64,000 bases of DNA from Macrotis lagotis (GCF_037893015.1 NC_133658.1:58318483-58382482), one strand, 5' to 3'; counted from the first letter of the stretch, positions 13,317-25,673 are shown. A program made the numbers and translations. Notes: generated from the letters alone by a model not told the origin.

Positions 13317-13395
13317 AGAAGAGTGGAAAGGGAAGGAAAGGGAAAGACTACTAACCCTTCATAATCTTTCCCTTTCCTTCCCTTTCCACTCTTCT
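13317..13395. repeat. Perfect 31-bp inverted repeat (hairpin)
   Basis: The left arm 13317-13347 (starts 'agaagagtggaaaggg') is the exact reverse complement of the right arm 13365-13395 (ends 'ccctttccactcttct'). The spacer is 17 bp. The arms are almost purely purine on the left and pyrimidine on the right. Confidence 0.95.
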
Positions 13396-13739
13396 ACCAG
13401 CACCTAATACACCATAGATGCTTTACTTGGAGCAATTAGAATATTTCAGAAAATTTATCAGATGAAGTGCTGGAATTGGAAGCAGAAGCTGCAAGGTTTA
13501 AGCCAGCTCTGTCACTTATTACCTCCAAGACCTTTGACTAGTCATCATATCTCATGGTTTTATTTTCCTCGGTGGATAAAATGATCTCTAAGATCCCTTC
13601 CTTCTCTAAAGTTATCTTGTAAGTGATGATCCTGAGACCAATTGAAAAATTCCATGGTGACAAAATAATTTGAGTAGGTGTGTGACTAGTATTGGGTGGG
13701 GGCCAGACATGGAGCCATAAGTGGGTGGAGGGTGTCAGT

Positions 13740-14037
13740 TGAAGGAATTGAGGATATTTAGTCTGGAGAAAGAGAAACAAAGATGTGTGAGTTATGCTTG
13801 AGGACATGATGGTTCATTTTAGGTATCTGAAGAGTTAGTATGTCAAAGAGTCTGTTCTATTCAGCCCCAGGGAACAGAACCAGAAGCAATGAATAAAAGT
13901 TTAGAGAGATAGATATATTTTGTTTTGAAGTAAGGAAAAGAATTCCTGATCACAGTTGTCCCCAAAGTGTAATGGACTGCCTCAGGAAGTCATTGGAGGT
14001 CTAAGATTTAGATATAAAAGTAGAAAGATGAGAAATA
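13740..14037 (+). mobile_element. L3/CR1-like LINE relic, first copy
   Basis: The order of blocks ('taggtatctgaagagttagt', 'ccccagggaacagaaccaga', 'agaattcctgatcacagttg', 'gcctcaggaagtcattggag') resembles the 3' part of CR1/L3 LINEs. The part from 13799 is repeated almost exactly at 15465-15703. Confidence 0.5.
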
Positions 14038-14400
14038 GAAGAAAAGAATACTTATTTATTCATCTGTATTCAATCTATCTCACCACATAGTGGAAGATAT
14101 AGAAAAACAAAGCAAATGAGACAGACCCTGTCCTCAAGAATCTTCCATTCTAAAGGGGTAAGTCAACATATAAAGGGAACTCAAAGAGGGGCATAGGATT
14201 GTCAGTGGAACTGAGAAGTTGGAGTCAGAGAAAGGAATACTGACCACAAAACTCAGCAGGAAAAGAGAGTTTTCATGTGGCGAGACCCCTGACCATTGTT
14301 CCACTCCAATCTCCATGGCAAATCTATGACTTCTTCCTCTCTAAAGGACTGCTTCTACCATTGGCTTGAACTAGGTCCAGTTTCCATGAGTTCTTTCTCA

Positions 14401-14512
14401 GGGGGAAGGAGGAAGAAGAGGAGAAGGAGGAGGAGGAGGAGGAAGAGGAGGAGGAGGTGAAGGAGGAGGAGGAGGAAGAAGAGGAGAAGGAGGAGGAGGA
14501 GGAGGAAGAGGA
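14401..14512. repeat. (GGA)n/(GAA)n purine tract
   Basis: About 110 bp of uninterrupted purines built of GGA and GAA triplets, with two partly repeated blocks. The proline-rich reading frame on the opposite strand is only an effect of this tract. Confidence 0.95.
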
Positions 14513-14639
14513 ATATTATTCCAAGTTTGTGAAAATTCCCAGTCCCAATTAGAAGAGGTAGATAGGGAGATGAATGTTTCCATTATTCGATTGCAAGTTC
14601 CTGGAGGGCAGGGGTCACCATTTGCCTCTTTTTGTATTT

Positions 14640-14948
14640 CCAGTGCTGTGCACAGTAGTTGGAACATAGTAGGCACTTAATAAATGTTTAATGTTTGATA
14701 AAGAAGAATTTATTAAGCACTGTGTTAAATGCTTTACAAAGATCAACTCATTTGATTCTTAAAACAATCCTGGGAGATAGGTGCTACTACTATTATTCCC
14801 ATTTGACAGATGAGGAAACTGAGGCTAACTGCAGTTAAAGGCCTTGACCAGGGTTACACAGCCAAACAGAGAGTTTTGAGGCCAAATTTCAGCTCAGATC
14901 TTCTTCCTGATCCCAGGGCTGTAGATCCTGTGCCACCTAGCTGCCTCT
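14640..14948 (-). repeat. MIR/THER-like SINE, reverse
   Basis: It carries 'gatgaggaaactgaggctaa' and ends 'tgtgccacctagctgcctc'; the whole layout is a reverse MIR with a marsupial SINE head. Confidence 0.7.
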
Positions 14949-15464
14949 GAAGAGATGAAGAAGGGAGACATCAGCCCATTTTTATTCAGGCCTGACTCAT
15001 CAGTCTCTCAGGATCTTCTCAGCTGACCTCACCCCAAGCCTCCTTCCCTTCAGCAGAAGTTTTTCCTCCTAGCTCAGTCAGAGCAAGTAGATCATTTTAA
15101 TCTCTTTCCTGTTCCAGAGCACTGGCTACATACAACCACTTCCGCTTTTCAGGGAAGTGATAAACCTCTCTCCTGCACTTTCAAATTCCCAGTGGTCTTT
15201 AGGTTTTACAAATTGACTTGGAGGTCTGATAAGAATGGAAAGGCACTGAGTAATGCTTAAGCAGGAAGGGACCCCAAATCCTCATTCTTCTTGCAATAGG
15301 ATGTTTTATAGCATATCAGGCTGCAAGGGAACTTTGGCATCATTTAGTCTAAACCTCTCATTTTCCAGGTGGGAAAACTAAGACCTAGAGAGGAATCATT
15401 TTCCCCAGGTTGATGGAAATAAGCAGAAGTGAGTTTAAAACCCAGGATTCTTTTCTTCTTGACT

Positions 15465-15703
15465 TGGAGGACATGATGCTTCATTTTAGGTATCTGAAGA
15501 GTTAGTATGTCAAAGAGTCTGTTCTATTCAGCCCCAGGGAACAGAACCAGAAGCAATGAATAAAAGTTTAGAGAGATAGATATATTTTGGCTTGAAGTGA
15601 GGAAAAGAATTCCTGATCATAGTTATCCCCAAAGTGTAATGGTCTGCCTCAGGAAGTCATTGGAGGTCTAAGATTTAGATATAAAAGTAGAAAGATGAGA
15701 GAT
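15465..15703 (+). mobile_element. L3/CR1-like LINE relic, second copy (local duplication)
   Basis: From about 15469 the sequence follows 13799-14037 with only scattered substitutions and no visible large gap. The spacing between copies is about 1.68 kb, in direct orientation. Confidence 0.75.
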
Positions 15704-15894
15704 AAAGTCTGAGTCCTGAAGAATTTTTTAGCAGTAAACCTTCTACGGGATTATAAAAACCCTAGAGTGTTTGTTTCAAATGAGAGGTAATCTGGGGTAG
15801 CAGAGGAGCTCTCTGTTGCTCCTCAAAGGACCTGGGCTTCAAGCTCTGCTCTGAGAGTTACTGTGTCTTACTCTCCATGGCAGCTGGTTGACAC

Positions 15895-16150
15895 AGTCCA
15901 TAGGGTGTTGGACCAGGAACCAGAAAGATGGATTCAGGTATTTCAATTTTGCCCTCTATTTCTTAGCTGTGTGACCCTGGGCAAATCATTTAGTCTATAC
16001 TTACTTCAGTTTCCTCATCTATAAATTAAGTTAATAATAATAATAGCACTTTCCTCTTAGGGTTACTGTGAGAATCAAATAACACATTTAGGCACTTTGA
16101 AAATCTATGGGGAATTAGTGATTATATGCTTGACCTTGGGTAAGTTGTTT
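15895..16150 (+). repeat. MIR-like SINE, forward
   Basis: It contains 'gctgtgtgaccctgggcaaa', 'tcagtttcctcatctataaa' and 'aataataatagcactttcct', the normal MIR order. Confidence 0.7.
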
Positions 16151-17839
16151 ATCTCATCTGGACTTGTTTCTTGCACTGGATGATCTCCGAGGTCTCTTCT
16201 ATCTCAACAGTTAGAGTGAGTTCATGAAGTATAATCACAAAGTGCTATTCTCTTCTTTCTCTCAATTCGAGGCTGTGTACTTTGGAACACAAATCTTTGT
16301 CAATCAAGAAGACACCCACTATCCATCAATCAAAAGTCTGGGCAATTTGGCAGAAACTGCCATCAGATGCCTGGAGGAGTTTCTAAATTGGGAAGGGGGT
16401 AGGAGTGAGAAGTCTATGTATTCTTCAGACCTCCAGTCTTCCCTTTGGGCATTGCTTCCCCATCTTCCAGTTCATTCTTCCTACACCATCTCAACAGCTC
16501 AAAGTCTGACTCTCTCTCTCTCCTTTCTTCTTTCCCCTCTCTTTTTCTCTTCTTTTCCTCTCTCCTCTCCTCTTTCTCTTTCACTCCTCTTGTTTAATGC
16601 TTGCTGATCAACTCATTAACTTTGTGTGACCATGACTTTTCCCTTATCAATCAATTTACATCTACTAAGAACCTACTGTATGCCAAACGTAAAAAAGGAT
16701 AAAAAGTTAGTCTCTGACCCCAAAAGACTTACATTTAAAGGGGGGAGACAACATGCAAACAAATAAATACAAACTAAGCTTTAAACAGAAAATATGCAGT
16801 TTACACACATACATACATATATACACACACACAGGAAACAATTGAGATGAGGCACTAGAATGAAAAGGGGATAGGAAAAGCTTCCTGTGGAAGGTAAGAT
16901 TTTAATTGGGACTTAAAGGAAGCCAAGGGGGTGTGTAGTCAGAGAGGAGACCAAAGAAAACGCTCAAAGCAGAGATGTGTCTCATTAGTGGAGCCCATAG
17001 GGTCTAAGGTTTTGAGTCTAAATTTACTTAGTAGGAATAAAAGACTCCTCATATTAAAAGATTGTTGGCATCCCTGAGCAGAAAGGATTTGAATTTGGGA
17101 GAAGGGGTGAGAGATCTTTTCTCAAGAAAGTATAATGCTATTAGAAATATCCAAAGATCCTATGAAAGAAGATGCTGTTGGAACTGTAGATATATATATA
17201 TGTATGTGTGTGTATGTGTGTATAGTATGGTATGTTTATATATGTATACATGTGCATCTGCATATGCCAGTACACATCCACATTTATGTCTAATGGTAGC
17301 CATCTCTAGAGTGGGGGTTGGGGGTGGGAGAAAAGAATACTGACCACAAAACTCAGCAGGAAAGGAGAATAAAAAGGAGAGGAAAGAAATAGCAAGTTAT
17401 TCATAAAGGATCTGCAGTTTCAGGCACTATCCTCTTTTCTTCTATGCCACTTTATTATGGAAATGCTCGTTTTTATTTCTTAAGTTCAGAATTTTAAAGA
17501 AACATGCAAGAAATAGGAAAAAAAATAAAGCATAATTCCTTTTCTGGCTTTGGTGGGCCTCTTATACTCTTTTTATCTGATTTGTTCATTTAGATTTATA
17601 ACTAGATTGTGAGCTACCTGAGGTCAAGGACTTTTTCTTAAATGTTCCTATAGCTCTACTATCTGATAATACATGGAGTTTTCATTTACATTGAAAGACA
17701 GTCTGCTATAGGGACCCAGAACTAGCCCTAAAGCAGAAAGCCCTGGGTTCAAGTAATGATGATCACCCCCTATGTACCAGATCTGGGCCAAGTGTCACTT
17801 CTCAGAGGCAGGGGTGTGCTGGGATATCTTTAGGATACA

Positions 17840-17993
17840 TTTTTATTTTTGGATTTCTGCAAGGCAATGGGATTAAGTGGCTTGCCCTAGGCCACACAGC
17901 TAGGTCGTTATGAAGTGTCTGAGGTTGGAGTTGAGCCCAGGTACTCCTGACTCCAGGGCCGGTGCTCTGTGCACTGTGCCACCCAGCTACCCT
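17840..17993 (-). mobile_element. Marsupial MIR-core SINE, reverse
   Basis: It runs from 'ttctgcaaggcaatgggatt' to 'gtgccacccagctaccctga'. Confidence 0.85.
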
Positions 17994-18064
17994 GATCTTT
18001 GCCAATTTCAAAGGCATAGATGCTCACATAAAAATTTAACCGTTGTTTGAGCTTACTCTAGCAT

Positions 18065-18340
18065 CCTTTGCTCTCAGGGCTCCCTCTGAGGAGGACCTGA
18101 GTTCAAAATCCGACCTCAGACACTAGCTGGGTGACCCTGGGCAATTTTTCTTACACCTGATGCATCCAGCACCATCTCCAGTCATCCTGGTTCCTATCTG
18201 GCCCCTGGACCCAGATGGTTCTGGAGGAGAGAGGCTAGTGACTTAGCACAGTCAGCACCCCCTCCCCAATTCCAATTCACATGCTGGCCATAGAATCATC
18301 TCCCTGAGGTCTTGGACTTCTAAGAAGGAAGGACCAACAA
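18065..18340 (+). mobile_element. Longer marsupial SINE, forward, diverged
   Basis: It has 'ggaggacctgagttcaaaat', then 'catctccagtcatcctggtt', 'ccagatggttctggaggaga' and a 3' end with 'ggaaggaccaacaacc'. This is the reverse of the layout at 1966-2265. Confidence 0.75.
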
Positions 18341-18829
18341 CCAACAACCCTCTATAGATTGCAGAGGGCACATAAATCTGTGTGGTCCGGAGTATCCTTA
18401 TCCATGAATTCACCCTAACAATGACATTACAGGTGTAGTCCCCATCCACTTGGGAGATATTATCTTCAGTTCTTCCCCAGCCTCAAGGCCTTTGGGTCTG
18501 GATCCACTTTCAGTCTTAGATGCTAAGCTCTGAGGATACAAACAGAGGCAAGAGACAATCCCTCCTCCCCAGCTTACAGTGAGGGGGACAGTGCGAACAA
18601 ATGTACACAAAGCGGGCTAAGTACAGGATGAATGGGGTACAATTAACAGACAGAAGGCACTAGAATTAGAAGGGAATGGATTATAGTTGAGACTTAAGCC
18701 CGGGAAGTGTGCAGGAAAAGGGGAGAGGATCATTGCAGGTCCGTGGGACAGCCGCAGAAAATGTGCAAGGGCCGCCAAGTGTCTCGTTCACGGGCAGCCC
18801 GGAGGCCAAGGTCACTAGATCAGAAAGAC

Positions 18830-19380
18830 CCTGAGGGCAAAGGGAAGGGGAGGGGGGCGGGCGCGGGCCGGGAGGGGCTTCGGGCCCCGAGTCCGGCTGT
18901 GGCGGTCGGAACTGCTCCGGGGCCCTCTCGTCTCCCTCTGCGGGGCCCGGCGGCCCCCGAACCCAGCACCAAGGGCGCGGCCCCGCCCGCTCGCGGCCCG
19001 AGCGCCGCCCAAGGCCGCCGGCTGCGTGCGGAAGGCGGCTCCGCCGGGCCCGGAAGGGGCGGGGCGCCGCCCCTCCAATCCGAGGAGGGGGACGTCACGC
19101 CGGCCACGCCCCCCGCCGCGCCGCCTCTCCTGATAGGGCGTGCGCGGGCCCCTCGCGCGCCCGGGGGCGGGCCGGCCGCGGTGGCGGGAAGGCGGAGGCT
19201 CCGCCCCCAGCCTCCCCCGCCCTCCCTGGGACCCGCGGAGCCCGGGCCATGGAGGCGGCCGAGGTGGAGTTCCTGGCCGAGAAGGAGCCGGTCACCATCA
19301 TCCCCAACTTCAGCCTGGACAAGATCTACCTCATCGGGGTACTCGCGCCCCGGCGCCTGCTCCCTTAGGACCCTCCCTCT
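18830..19380 (+). promoter_or_regulatory. GINS2: GINS2 CpG-island promoter
   Basis: The region is very GC-rich and full of CpG, unlike the flanks, and ends at GINS2 exon 1. Visible elements before the ATG at 19249 are a GC box near 19052-19067, a CCAAT box at 19075-19079, a CRE-like site at 19091-19098 ('gacgtcac') and an E2F-like site 'ggcgggaa' at 19183-19190. No TATA box is seen. E2F control would fit a replication gene; the site calls are inference. Confidence 0.8.
19249..19338 (+). CDS. GINS2: GINS2 coding exon 1
   Basis: The exon encodes 30 residues from the initiator Met to LIG and ends in phase 0 before a rather weak donor 'gtactc'. The ATG sits in 'gggccatgg', a good start context (G at +4). 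If intron 1 were retained, translation would stop at 19366-19368. Confidence 0.96.
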
Positions 19381-22300
19381 CTGGAGGGCGCCCTCCCCTC
19401 CCCCTTCCTTCTCTTCTCTCCCTCCCCTCCCCTTCTCTCTCCCCTCCCCTCCCCTCCCCTTCTTCTCTCCCCTCCCCTTTTCTTCTCTCCCCTCCCCTCC
19501 TTCTCTCCCCTCTCCCTTCCTTCTCTTCTCTCCCCTCCCCCAACTTTCTGGGTTTGGGCAGGCCCTTGAACCCCCAGCAGCGAGTAGTGCCCAGGCTGCC
19601 CCCTCCCGGGCAGGCCCTTGAACCCCCAGCAGCGAGTAGTGCCCAGGCTGCCCCCTCCCGGGCAGGCCCTTGTACCCCCAGCAGCGAGCAGTGCCCAGGC
19701 TGCCCCCTCCCGGGCTGGCCCCTGGACCCCCAGCAGCGAGCAGTGCCCAGGCTGCCCCCTCCCGGGCTGGCCCCTGGACCCCCAGCAGCGAGCAGTGCCC
19801 AGGCTGCCCCCTCCCGGGCAGGCCCTTGTACCCCCAGCAGCGAGTAGTGCCCAGGCTGCCCCCTCCCGGGCAGGCCCTTGTACCCCCAGCAGCGAGCAGT
19901 GCCCAGGCTGCCCCCTCCCGGGCAGGCCCTTGTACCCCCAGCAGCGAGTAGTGCCCAGGCTGCCCCCTCCCGGGCAGGCCCTTGTACCCCCAGCAGCGAG
20001 CAGTGCCCAGGCTGCCCCCTCCCGGGCTGACCCCTGGACCCCCAGCAGCGAGCAGTGCCCAGGCTGCCCCCTCCCGGGCAGGCCCTTGTACCCCCAGCAG
20101 CGAGCAGTGCCCAGGCTGCCCCCTCCCGGGCTGGCCCCTGGACCCCCAGCAGCGAGTAGTGCCCAGGCTGCCCCCTCCCGGGCAGGCCCTTGTACCCCCA
20201 GCAGCGAGCAGTGCCCAGGCTGCCCCCTCCCGGGCAGGCCCTTGTACCCCCAGCAGCGAGCAGTGCCCAGGCTGCCCCCTCCCGGGCAGGCCCTTGTACC
20301 CCCAGCAGCGAGCAGTGCCCAGGCTGCCCCCTCCCGGGCTGGCCCCTGGACCCCCAGCAGCGAGTAGTGCCCAGGCTGCCCCCTCCCGGGCAGGCCCTTG
20401 TACCCCCAGCAGCGAGTAGTGCCCAGGCTGCCCCCTCCCGGGCAGGCCCTTGTACCCCCAGCAGCGAGCAGTGCCCAGGCTGCCCCCTCCCGGGCAGGCC
20501 CTTGTACCCCCAGCAGCGAGTAGTGCCCAGGCTGCCCCCTCCCGGGCAGGCCCTTGTACCCCCAGCAGCGAGTAGTGCCCAGGCTGCCCCCTCCCGGGCA
20601 GGCCCTTGTACCCCCAGCAGCGAGCAGTGCCCAGGCTGCCCCCTCCCGGGCTGGCCCCTGGACCCCCAGCAGCGAGCAGTGCCCAGGCTGCCCCCTCCCG
20701 GGCAGGCCCTTGTACCCCCAGCAGCGAGCAGTGCCCAGGCTGCCCCCTCCCAGGCTGGCCCCTGGACCCCCAGCAGCGAGTAGTGCCCAGGCTGCCCCCT
20801 CCCGGGCAGGCCCTTGTACCCCCAGCAGCGAGTAGTGCCCAGGCTGCCCCCTCCCGGGCAGGCCCTTGTACCCCCAGCAGCGAGTAGTGCCCAGGCTGCC
20901 CCCTCCCGGGCAGGCCCTTGTACTCCCAGCAGTGAGCAGTGCCCAGGCTGCCCCCTCCCGGGCTGGCCCCTGGACCCCCAGCAGCAAGCAGTGCCCGGGC
21001 TGCCCCCTCCCCGACACTCCCGAGAAGCGCCAGTGCCCGCTTGCCTGGTTTTACATCTCCCTTCTCCCCACGAACACCCCCTTTCCTCGGAGGAGGCGGG
21101 CAGTGGCTCGGCCAGGGGTCACCCCGGCGCCTCGGCCCTGGTCTTCTTGCCGTGACTTCTCTTCCCTCTCTGGCAGGGAGATCTGGGACCTTTCAATCCC
21201 GGCTTGCCCGTGGAGGTGCCCCTCTGGCTGGCAATGAACCTCAAACAGAGACAGAAGTGTCGCGTGGTTCCTCCCGAATGGATGGATGTCGGTAAGGAAG
21301 ATGGGGGCCCAAGTCTGCTTAGAAGCCAAGGCTGGATTTGAGGACAACTGCCTGGGTCCGCTTTGGGGGAGCCTTGCATTCTGATTTAATTGTAGTATCC
21401 TTGAGGAAGTTACACTCTGGCTTGATTTTGTAGTGTGACTAGTATTGTCCCTTTTTACATCTTTACATATTATTCACAGACATAATGTAGGTAACACTGA
21501 GGTTCAGAGAGATGAAGGAAGTTCCCAAGGTCCACAGCACAAAAAGTGATGGGGATAGAGGCCTCAAAATTGGGTCTTCGGTCTTCACAGACACACCATC
21601 TTGCTTCCCATTGAAGACCATTTTATGGGATTCCTTTAGGATGGGAGTGATCTTTCCTGAGAGGGTTTCCTGTAAATCTCTCTCCTCTGAAGTGAATTTT
21701 TCTCTCCTCACTCAGTTTTGAGCCATTTGTTCTAAGGATGGCCCCAGTCATATATTACTTAAGTTTTAAACCTTGGATGTTTCTCTGGAAGAAACAGAAT
21801 CAGGATTTGAGAGGTTTCCTGCTGTTACTGCCCTAGATGGTGCAGAGGAGAGAGTCAGAAAGTTCTGGGTGATGACAGTCACCCATGGTGGGGGATCCTG
21901 GACAAGTCACTTTACCTTGTTCTGCCTCAAAGGAGGATAATAGCAGCTTCTACCTGGGAGGATTGAATTCAGGATCGAATGAAAAACCCTTCTGTGAAAC
22001 CCTTCACCCAGTGCCTGGTTTTTAGTATGTTCTTTTTTTTTTTCTTTTGCAAGGCAAATGAGATTAAGTGGCTTGCCCAAGGCCACACAGCTAGGTAATT
22101 ATTAAGTGTCTAAGACCAGATTTGCACCCAGGTACTCCTGACTCCCAAGGCCAGTGCTTTATCCACTGCGCCACCTAGCCGCCCCTAGTACGTTCTTTCT
22201 GAATGCTGCTTCACTTCCCACTTTCTAGAGAAGTGTCTAACTCTAGATGTCCCACACATGTTGGGGGAAGGCCAAGTGTCTGCTTCTCAGCACTGAAGAG

Positions 22301-25300
22301 GAAAGCAGGTTTCCTTTCCCATATTTTAAGAGGCCATTTTTTTTTTTGGTTTTGGAATCCCCTTTTATTCTTTTTTCTATAATTTTTTTAAAAAATTTCA
22401 CAATTTCCTCCCTAATCTTGCTTCCCTCCCCCAACCCCCACAGAAGGCAGTCTTTACATTGTTTCCATGGCATACATTGATCAAAATTGAATGTATTGAG
22501 AGAGAAATCATATCCTTAAGGAAAAAATAAAAGAGATAGCAAAATTACATTAAGATACCTTTTTTTAAAAAATTAAAGGTAATAGTCTTTGTTTAAACTC
22601 CACAATTCTTGAATACAGATGGTATTCTCCATCACCAATTCCCCCCAAATTGTCTCTGATCGTTGCATTGGTGAAATGAGCAAGTCCATTAAGATTGATC
22701 ATCACCCCCATGTTGCTGTTAGGGTGTACAGTGTTTTTCTGGTTCTGCTCATCTCACTCAGCATCAGTTCATGCAAATCCCTCCAGGCTTCCCTGAATTC
22801 CCATCCCTCCTGGTTTCCAATAGAACAATAGTGTTCCATAACATACATAGACCATAGTTTGTTCAGCCATTCCCCAATTGATGGACATTCACTTAATTTC
22901 CAATTGTTTGCCACCAAAGAGCTGCTACAAATTATTTTAAGTGATGTTTTTACCCTTTGTCATGATCTCTTCAGGGTATAGACCCAGTAGTGGTATTGCT
23001 AGATCAAAGGGTATGCACATTTTTCTTCACTTTGGGCAGAGTTCCAGACTGCTCTCCAGAAAGGTTGGATGAGTTCATAGCTCCACAAACAATGTAATAG
23101 TGTCCCAGATTTCCCACAACCCTTCCAACATTGAACATTGTCCTTTCTGGTCATATTGACCAGTCTGAGAGGTGTGAGGTGGTACCTCAGAGATGCTTTA
23201 AGTTGCATTTCTCTAATCAATAATGATTAGAACAATATTTTGTATGACTATGGATCGCTTTGATTTCCTCATCTGTAAATTGCCTCTGTATATTTTAAGG
23301 GGCCTTTTTTAAAAAAACATCTAATTGGCCAGTAAGGTCTTCCTGCCCTCAAAGATTCCAGTTTAGACCAGGGCAGTGGGACATTGGTGTGGATCTCCTA
23401 AGCCCAGCTTTGATATCAATAGCTGTGAGAGTTGAGACAAGACCCTCTAAATTCAGCTTCTTCTAAACTAAAGAGATTGGATTAGGTGATCTCTATGATT
23501 ACTTTGACACCATACACTAATTGGCACAGTGGATGGAGCACTGGCTTTGGAGTTAAGAGGATAAGAGTTTGAATCTGATCTTAGACACTTTGACACTTAC
23601 TAGCTGTGTGTCCTTGGGCAAGTCACTTCATTCTGCCCCACCTCCATGGCCACCTCTAGTCATCCATGATTCATATTTGGCCACTGGACCCAGATGGCTC
23701 TAGAGGAGAAAGTGAGACTGGTGACTTTGCACAGCTCCCTGCCCCCCACCCCAATCGTATCTAATTCATGTGCTTGTTATGGCATCACCTCCTTTGGACA
23801 AGGATAAGGCCTGAATGAATGCATTTATGGCCCTTTACTAGGAAAGAGGCTTTTGGAGGTTCCTTTCACCTATTTGGGTCCCTGATGACTATAAGGTTCC
23901 TCTTATAGCCTAGTTTAGTAAGGATTCAGTTGCTTGAAGAATTAGGTACAGAGGCAATTAGGATTTTATTTATTTTTATTTATTTAAGGCAATGGGGTTA
24001 AGTGGCTTGCCCAAGGTCACACGGCTAGGCAACTATTAAGTGTCTGAAGCCAGATTTGAACTTAGGTACTCCTGACTTTAGGGCTGTGCTCTATCTACTG
24101 TGCCACCTCGTTGCCCTGAATTAGGAATTTTTAAATCAATGTTTAGGAGCTAGTAAGTCTTGTTTGACTAGAACCAAAATATAGTTTCAGTATATGATTA
24201 TCTGTGCATTTCCTAGCTTTAGCATGGATTTGACCTGGTTGGTTTATTAGAAGGAATCCTCATTGATTGTGGAAGAAATATTTTTGCTGGGGAAAAGTTC
24301 TCATCATTATCCGAATCCTGTCTAAGGAGAGTGATCATCAGCTCTATACTCTATGTGAAACCTCTGATTTTAGAATTTGAATTATTTTCTGATTTTCCTA
24401 CAAGAATTAAACCCTTAAATTTGGGCAGTTTTGTCCTGTATGAGTCTACTAGTGTTTTTTTGTTTGTTTTTTATCTTTTAAGAATGGCCTAAAATACTCA
24501 AGTAGATGGAATTTTATGAGTTTTTTTAAAAGAAATATTATATGTCAAACATTTTACACTAATATTTCAGAAAAATTAGAAGAGATGCGAGATCAAGAGA
24601 GAAAGGAGGAAACATTTACCCCCATGCCCAGTCCTTACTACATGGAACTGACCAAGTTGTTGTTAAATCAGTAAGTATTGTCTTTAGGATTTTAATCTAC
24701 TAAAATTTACTAACTGCCGTGTTCAGGACAGGTCTTGCGGAGGGGAGAAGATGGATGGATTAAGAGTTATGACATTAGTTCCCGTTTCTAAATGGGAGTC
24801 ATTTTGCTTGTTCCCGCTTCCATGATTTTGGTCATTCTTTCCCCTTCACTCTAGCTTCCTTTCTTTCTCACTTTGAAAATTCAGCTTAGATTTACCCTAA
24901 CTTGAAAGACTTATGTTTTATGATTTTCTTTTATTCTCCCTTCTATTTATCAAAGGGATGCTATAATGCCAATTTTTTGAAATTTGCATTTATTAACATT
25001 ATTTTGGTTTTGCTTTCCCCACCTAGGTAGCTTTTTGAAATCAGGGATCGCATTTTCTATTTGTTATATTTCCCTTGACACCTCTGGCCCTGAGGGCCAC
25101 ATGTTTAGGAAGTGGCCATTAATAAGAGCCGGTTAACAACTCCCATCAACCCTTGAGCCAGGCTTTGAAACCGTTTCACTGGGCAGGAATCATACAAACT
25201 GCTATAATGTTCCCAGTACAAACTCTTGACACGCTGAAATGACTAAAGCTGTGTCTGCCAGTAGAGAAGCCCTCCTTTAAATCTCCGGTGGATTCAGATA

Positions 25301-25673
25301 TGAAATGTTGGACAGATAAGGAGATGATCTTGTCCTGGGCAGTGGCTTGAACAGAAAAGGAACTTCACTAAGCATTAGTTTAAATTGGACCTGGCCACTT
25401 GGTTCTTAAGCTTGTTAGGTCCTTCATTTCTGAAGTTCACAATTTAATACTAAATGGGTCCAAACTAGTTAGCATCTTGTTCTTAAGTCTTGGTAATATT
25501 GCTTAGGACTTTGTACCTGCTACATTTTTGCCTCCTCTAGTGCCGCGGATAACATTCCCAAGGCAGATGAGATCCGGACTCTGATAAAGGACATGTGGGA
25601 TACTCGAATAGCTAAACTCCGGTTATCTGCAGACAGTTTTGTCAAACAGCAGGAAGCACATGCCAAGGTAGCT

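Larger units (their letters stand above)
5011..18800. other. Repeat-rich intergenic region between C16orf74 and GINS2
   Basis: No reading frame here looks like a gene: all are short, lack splice context and do not resemble proteins I know. It holds many SINE and MIR fragments, a (TA) cluster near 5635-5715, a perfect hairpin at 13317-13395, an L3/CR1-like relic present twice (13740-14037 and 15465-15703), a GGA tract at 14401-14512, CT-rich DNA at 16509-16595, and a dispersed unclassified repeat seen at 12930-13300, 16660-16930 and 18540-18760. The stretches 8900-12570 are mostly non-repetitive and may hold regulatory DNA. Confidence 0.7.

Noticed and set aside
14398-14676. Proline-rich 92-codon frame
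   Set aside because: It is a translation of the GGA/GAA tract and its flank; no gene support.
19365-21017. 550-codon minus-strand reading frame
   Set aside because: It is the minisatellite read in antisense: the 52-bp unit cycles through all frames to make a 52-residue repeat. No start context, splice sites or homology supports it; the + strand shows the same effect.
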